The translations under genes and the position numbers were made by a program. A stretch of 64,000 nucleotides of DNA, taken from contig NZ_JOJL01000016.1 of NCBI RefSeq assembly GCF_000721705.1, positions 1 through 64,000 of the forward strand, written 5' to 3'. The DNA is from Actinoplanes subtropicus. Lineage in GTDB: Bacteria; Actinomycetota; Actinomycetes; Mycobacteriales; Micromonosporaceae. The notes beneath the pieces were generated by a model that saw only the letters and a program-made list of their open reading frames with translations, did no database searches and was not told the origin of the DNA. Each line of letters opens with the position of its first letter. Positions within the stretch are counted from its first letter, which is position 1. This document shows positions 60,913 through 64,000 of the stretch, one piece after another.

Positions 60913-61728
60913 GTGACCGAAACCCAAGTCATGCCGGCGGTGTCCGCCTATGACGCCGTGGCGCTCGACGCGCACTCGATCTCCGCCTGGTTCGGCCAGC
61001 ACAAGGTCCTCGACCGGGTGTCGCTGAGCATGCCGGCCCGGATGGTGACCGCGCTGATCGGCCCGTCCGGCTGCGGCAAGTCGACCTTCCTGCGCATCCT
61101 CAACCGGATGCACGAGCTGATCCCGACCGCGTCGCTGGCCGGCGAGGTGTGGCTGGACGGGCAGGACATCTACGACCCGAGCGTCAAGGTCACCGAGGCG
61201 CGCAAGAGGATCGGGATGGTCTTCCAGAAGCCGAACCCGTTCCCGGCGATGTCGATCTACGACAACGTGCTGGCCGGTCTCAAGCTGACCGGCACCCGGG
61301 CGTCCCGCGGCGACAAGGACGGCCTGGTCGAGGAGTGTCTCACCAAGGCGGGGCTCTGGCGCGAGGTGCGGGAACGGCTGCGGCAGCCGGGCGGCGCGCT
61401 CTCCGGCGGGCAGCAGCAGCGGCTGTGCATCGCGCGCTCCCTGGCCGTACGCCCGCAGGTGTTGTTGATGGACGAACCGTGCTCGGCGCTCGACCCCACC
61501 TCGACCCGCCGGATCGAGGAGACGATCGGGGAGCTGGCCCACGAGGTGACCATCGTGATCGTCACGCACAACATGCAGCAGGCCGCGCGGGTCTCCCAGC
61601 AGTGCGCGTTCTTCCTGGCCGAGCAGGGCACGCCCGGGCACATCGTGGAGCACGGCCCGACCGACAAGATGTTCAACGAGCCGATCGACCCCCGCACCGC
61701 CGACTACGTCAACGGCCGCTTCGGGTAA
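60913..61728 (+). CDS. pstB: Phosphate ABC transporter ATP-binding protein PstB
   Basis: 271 residues from a GTG with GAGGA upstream. Walker [23 protein letters not shown] (the PstB hallmark NRMND/E-type turn), Q-loop [18 protein letters not shown], signature [17 protein letters not shown], Walker [17 protein letters not shown] and H-loop [15 protein letters not shown]. It powers phosphate uptake with PstC and PstA, more than 10 kb upstream in the same run; no phoU is in the window. Placement at the end, with surface-protein genes in between, suggests all are expressed together under phosphate control. A terminator follows at once. Confidence 0.96.
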   Translation: MTETQVMPAVSAYDAVALDAHSISAWFGQHKVLDRVSLSMPARMVTALIGPSGCGKSTFLRILNRMHELIPTASLAGEVWLDGQDIYDPSVKVTEARKRIGMVFQKPNPFPAMSIYDNVLAGLKLTGTRASRGDKDGLVEECLTKAGLWREVRERLRQPGGALSGGQQQRLCIARSLAVRPQVLLMDEPCSALDPTSTRRIEETIGELAHEVTIVIVTHNMQQAARVSQQCAFFLAEQGTPGHIVEHGPTDKMFNEPIDPRTADYVNGRFG

Positions 61729-61743
61729 TTGCTCGCGCTTATG

Positions 61744-61786
61744 ACAAAGGCTCCGGCCGGGTCAATCCCGGCCGGAGCCTTTTTGT
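61744..61786. terminator. Strong bidirectional terminator after pstB
   Basis: AAAGGCTCCGGCCGGG (61746-61761) pairs with CCCGGCCGGAGCCTTT (61767-61782) over a TCAAT loop. T runs follow on both strands (TTTTTG to the right, A/T run to the left). It ends both the pst run and the convergent secreted-protein gene. Confidence 0.92.
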
Positions 61787-61798
61787 CAAGCGATCAGA

Positions 61799-63505
61799 TC
61801 AGCGGGTGCCGTGGATTCCGTTTACCGCCGTCCCGCTCCGGCTGGCGCCGGAGGTCGACTGGACTTTGGCCTGCGCCTGCCGCTGGCCTGCGGTGCTCGC
61901 CGCGGCCGTCGGGAAGAGGCTCTGGAAGGTACCGACGACATCCACGAGTACGTTGGTCGAGCCGCCGGCGTTGTAGATGCTGAACGCCTTGTTCGTGCCG
62001 AGCCCGACGATTGCGGCGTTCGCAACGGTCTGGCCGGCGGCGGGGTTGAGGTTGCTGACCGTGGGCTGGGCGATACCAGCCGGCCAGAGGGTCAGGTAGG
62101 TGCTGGCGGTCGGGTTGACCGCGGTGACGTTGAAGGCGAGTGCGGACGCCTGCGAGACACTGGCGGGCGCCGTCACGGTGCCCGAGACGCCCGGTCCGAA
62201 CGCCGTCGGGTATCCCAGGCCGCTGCGGGTGTCGGTGATCCGCTGCGGAGTGATCGGGTGGAACCGAAGGCTGTCCGCGGCCCCGGGCGTCGCGTTGTCG
62301 TACACACCGACGATGTCGACGATGAGATGGGTCGCCGCGCCCCCCGACGTCGTGTTGATGACGCCGATCATGGGAATCCCGCTGGCGTTGCACCACGTCT
62401 CATTGCAGGGCGAGGTCGGCACGATGGCCATGTTGGGAACGTTCTTGCCGGTCGTGTAGTTGAGCGTCGACGTCGTCGGGAACGCGCTGGAGTTGCCGTT
62501 CCACGCCGACAGGTACCCGTTGCCGGTCGGGCTGACCGCGGTGATGTTCACCGCGACCGCCCGGACGTACGGGTTGAAGGCACCGAAGTCCCAGCCCAGC
62601 TGGTAGTAATCGCCGTTGCCGAGCCGGCCCGCGTTGCCGTCGGCCCGGGTGTCGATCCAGCGCTTGGGCGTCAACGGGTAGAAGTCCGCATCGGTGTTTC
62701 CGGCCGAGGGAATGACGGTGCTGTCGGCCGCGTAGAACCCGACCACGTCGGCGATCACGTGCGTGGCGCCGTACTGGTTGTAGATCCGCACCTTGCCGCC
62801 ATCGCCGACGCCGATGGTCACCGAGTTGGCGCCGGTCCAGCCCTTGGCGAAGTTGATGGACGACGCGGTGGGCCGGTCCGCGCCGGTCGGGTAGACCGTC
62901 AGGAAGCTTCCCGCGGTGCTGCCGGTCACGGTGACGTTCAGGACTACCGCGGACACGCCGACGGACGGCACGCCGCCACGGCCGGTCACCTGCAGGTCGA
63001 GGGACTGCTGAGCGCCGAGCATCGCGGCGGGCGCGCCCACGCCGCTACGCGTGTCGAGCACCCGGGCCGGCGTGACCGCGTAGTACGCGCCCTTCGCGCC
63101 GACGCTTCCGGTGAGCGACAGCGGAACGGTCTTGGTGGAGGTGCCGGTGTCCGACACGGTCAGCGTCGCCGTCTGCGAGCCGACCTTCGTGGCGTTCGGC
63201 ACCACTCCGATCTGACACGTCTGATTCTGCGCCAACGTCGCGCCGGAACAGGTGTCGGTCTTCTTGGTGAATGCCTGGGCGTCGGTGCCGGTGATGGTCG
63301 CCGTACCCAACGTGAGCGCCGTGGCGCTGGTCGACGTGACCGTTACCAGGCTTTCGGCTCCCGGCTCCCCCACCTTCTGGTCGCCGAACGACAACGAGCC
63401 CGGTGAGGTGGTCACTGGCAGATCATCCGCAGCGAAAGCAGGTGTGGCGGCCAAAGTGGACGCCATGACTACAGCTCCGACAATTGCGGCATGCAGACTT
63501 CGCAC
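61799..63505 (-). CDS. Secreted protein with HYDIN-like domain and three RxLDTR repeats
   Basis: 568 residues from a GTG. The signal peptide ends TPAFA. Residues about 30-135 form an ASPM/SPD-2/Hydin-type Ig domain (SPGSLSFGDQKVGEPGAESL, CQIGVVPNATKVGSQTATLT, VSDTGTSTKTVPLSLTGSV). Three repeats of 120-140 residues follow, opening TPARVLDTRSGVG, TPKRWIDTRADG and TPQRITDTRSGLG, each with a TVYPTG- or TLWPAG-like turn and a closing VIADVVGFYA-, LIVDIVGVYD- or VLVDVVGTFQ-like strand. The C terminus is a short Ser/Ala/Gln tail with no anchor. It shares its repeat with the beta-helix protein at 2293-4893. Surface glycan binding is inferred. Confidence 0.8.
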   Translation of the reverse strand: MRSLHAAIVGAVVMASTLAATPAFAADDLPVTTSPGSLSFGDQKVGEPGAESLVTVTSTSATALTLGTATITGTDAQAFTKKTDTCSGATLAQNQTCQIGVVPNATKVGSQTATLTVSDTGTSTKTVPLSLTGSVGAKGAYYAVTPARVLDTRSGVGAPAAMLGAQQSLDLQVTGRGGVPSVGVSAVVLNVTVTGSTAGSFLTVYPTGADRPTASSINFAKGWTGANSVTIGVGDGGKVRIYNQYGATHVIADVVGFYAADSTVIPSAGNTDADFYPLTPKRWIDTRADGNAGRLGNGDYYQLGWDFGAFNPYVRAVAVNITAVSPTGNGYLSAWNGNSSAFPTTSTLNYTTGKNVPNMAIVPTSPCNETWCNASGIPMIGVINTTSGGAATHLIVDIVGVYDNATPGAADSLRFHPITPQRITDTRSGLGYPTAFGPGVSGTVTAPASVSQASALAFNVTAVNPTASTYLTLWPAGIAQPTVSNLNPAAGQTVANAAIVGLGTNKAFSIYNAGGSTNVLVDVVGTFQSLFPTAAASTAGQRQAQAKVQSTSGASRSGTAVNGIHGTR

Positions 63506-63644
63506 GCGTTACCCCCGTTTAGGTGGTCGTGGATGAGCAGACGCACGTTAGCACGATGGCGCTGAATGCGAATGGCCCGAAAAGATGGTTCGGCAGGTCG
63601 AAGTTCATCACGATCCGGCCACGCCCGGCAGCCCTGTATTCGGG

Positions 63645-64000
63645 TCAGCGGGAGCTTCGGTCGGACGGGTCGCTTTGCCATACATCGGGCGCCTGGTGGG
63701 TGGAGCGCATCTCCGTGAAAACCCGGGTGTGCATGGCCCAATAGCGGAAGGCGGTCGCCAGGCCCAGGCCGACGATGTTGGCGGAGATGTTGTCCGCCAG
63801 TGGACTGCGCAGCCCCAGGGCATAGTGCGAGATCGCGAGCGGCGCCAAGGAGATCCCCAGGCCGATCAGCGACACCACGACGAACTCGACGAATTCGCGG
63901 TGAACCGCGAAGCGCCGATTCTCCCGGAAGGTCCAATAGCGGTGACCGAGCCAGGCCACGACGACGCCCATCGCGGTCGAGATGGCCTTCGCGGCCAACG
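63645..64000 (-). CDS. GtrA-like membrane protein (partial at window edge)
   Basis: At least 117 residues with the GtrA pattern: KAISTAMGVVVAWLGHRYWT, FRENRR, then FVEFVVVSLIGLGISLAPLA and NISANIVGLGLATAFRYWAM. The start lies beyond the window, with probably one helix missing. GtrA proteins are four-helix membrane proteins thought to flip lipid-linked sugars used for cell-surface glycans. It converges on nothing; 139 bp separate it from the start of the RxLDTR protein gene downstream on the same strand. Confidence 0.88.
   Translation of the reverse strand, partial: LAAKAISTAMGVVVAWLGHRYWTFRENRRFAVHREFVEFVVVSLIGLGISLAPLAISHYALGLRSPLADNISANIVGLGLATAFRYWAMHTRVFTEMRSTHQAPDVWQSDPSDRSSR

Noticed and set aside
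1..64000. tRNA, rRNA or other structured RNA genes
   Set aside because: No cloverleaf ends with CCA-type acceptors, no rRNA-like sequence and no recognisable riboswitch core were seen by eye. A tRNAscan or Rfam search would be needed to be certain.

Overview
The window is high-GC DNA with frequent GTG and TTG starts, tight ATGA/GTGA overlaps and many secreted Ala/Thr/Pro-rich proteins. Families such as RDD with a Q/Y/P-rich head, DUF4331, SigE-like ECF sigma factors, a MalT-like LuxR regulator and PstS with a C-terminal membrane anchor point to an actinobacterium, most likely a Micromonosporaceae (Actinoplanes-like). The taxon is inferred; no rRNA or other marker gene is present.

Layout. 1-5.9 kb is a transposon scrapyard: an intact-looking IS6-type transposase, two frameshifted integrases and an IS110 tail, around one intact secreted beta-helix protein with RxLDTR repeats. 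6.1-8.8 kb is a PadR-controlled ABC-2 efflux operon with a leaderless promoter/operator. 9.0-13.0 kb is a leftward operon for a lectin-like secreted protein, a secreted NucA/NucB-type nuclease, a ComJ/Nin-like probable inhibitor and an NTF2-like exported protein. 13-15 kb holds a truncated IS110 and a small membrane protein. 15.4-20.8 kb has two secreted propeller/Ig-like proteins and a divergent SigE-like sigma factor with a membrane partner. 20.9-25.9 kb is a tightly coupled operon of two methyltransferases and a STAND-like protein with an alpha/alpha-toroid tail. 25.9-33 kb has a membrane protein, secreted lipase, CYTH protein, a shortened FAD monooxygenase and a large LuxR regulator. 33.7-35.7 kb is a serine hydrolase plus a decayed CE15-CBM2 esterase bracketed by 112-bp inverted repeats. 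35.8-40.4 kb is a DUF4331-TPR-NiCoT-like metal operon. 40.5-48.3 kb has RDD and DUF2752 membrane proteins, PucR/gabT, a decayed kinase/MacAB locus and a Rieske oxygenase.

The most striking region is 48.4-61.7 kb: one rightward run starting with pstC-pstA-pstS and ending with pstB. Between them lie two more PstS-like binding proteins, a WxL-like/Ig protein, a DUF916-type protein, two small secreted paralogues (one with LPKTG) and a sortase-fold protein lacking the catalytic His and Cys. A strong terminator closes the run. This looks like phosphate uptake built together with a cell-surface assembly, and I know of no description of this combination.

The best candidates for undescribed systems are (1) this pst-WxL-pseudosortase run, (2) the methyltransferase-methyltransferase-STAND/toroid operon, and (3) the nuclease/ComJ-like/lectin operon. 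Functions are inferred from motifs read by eye; no database search was possible.
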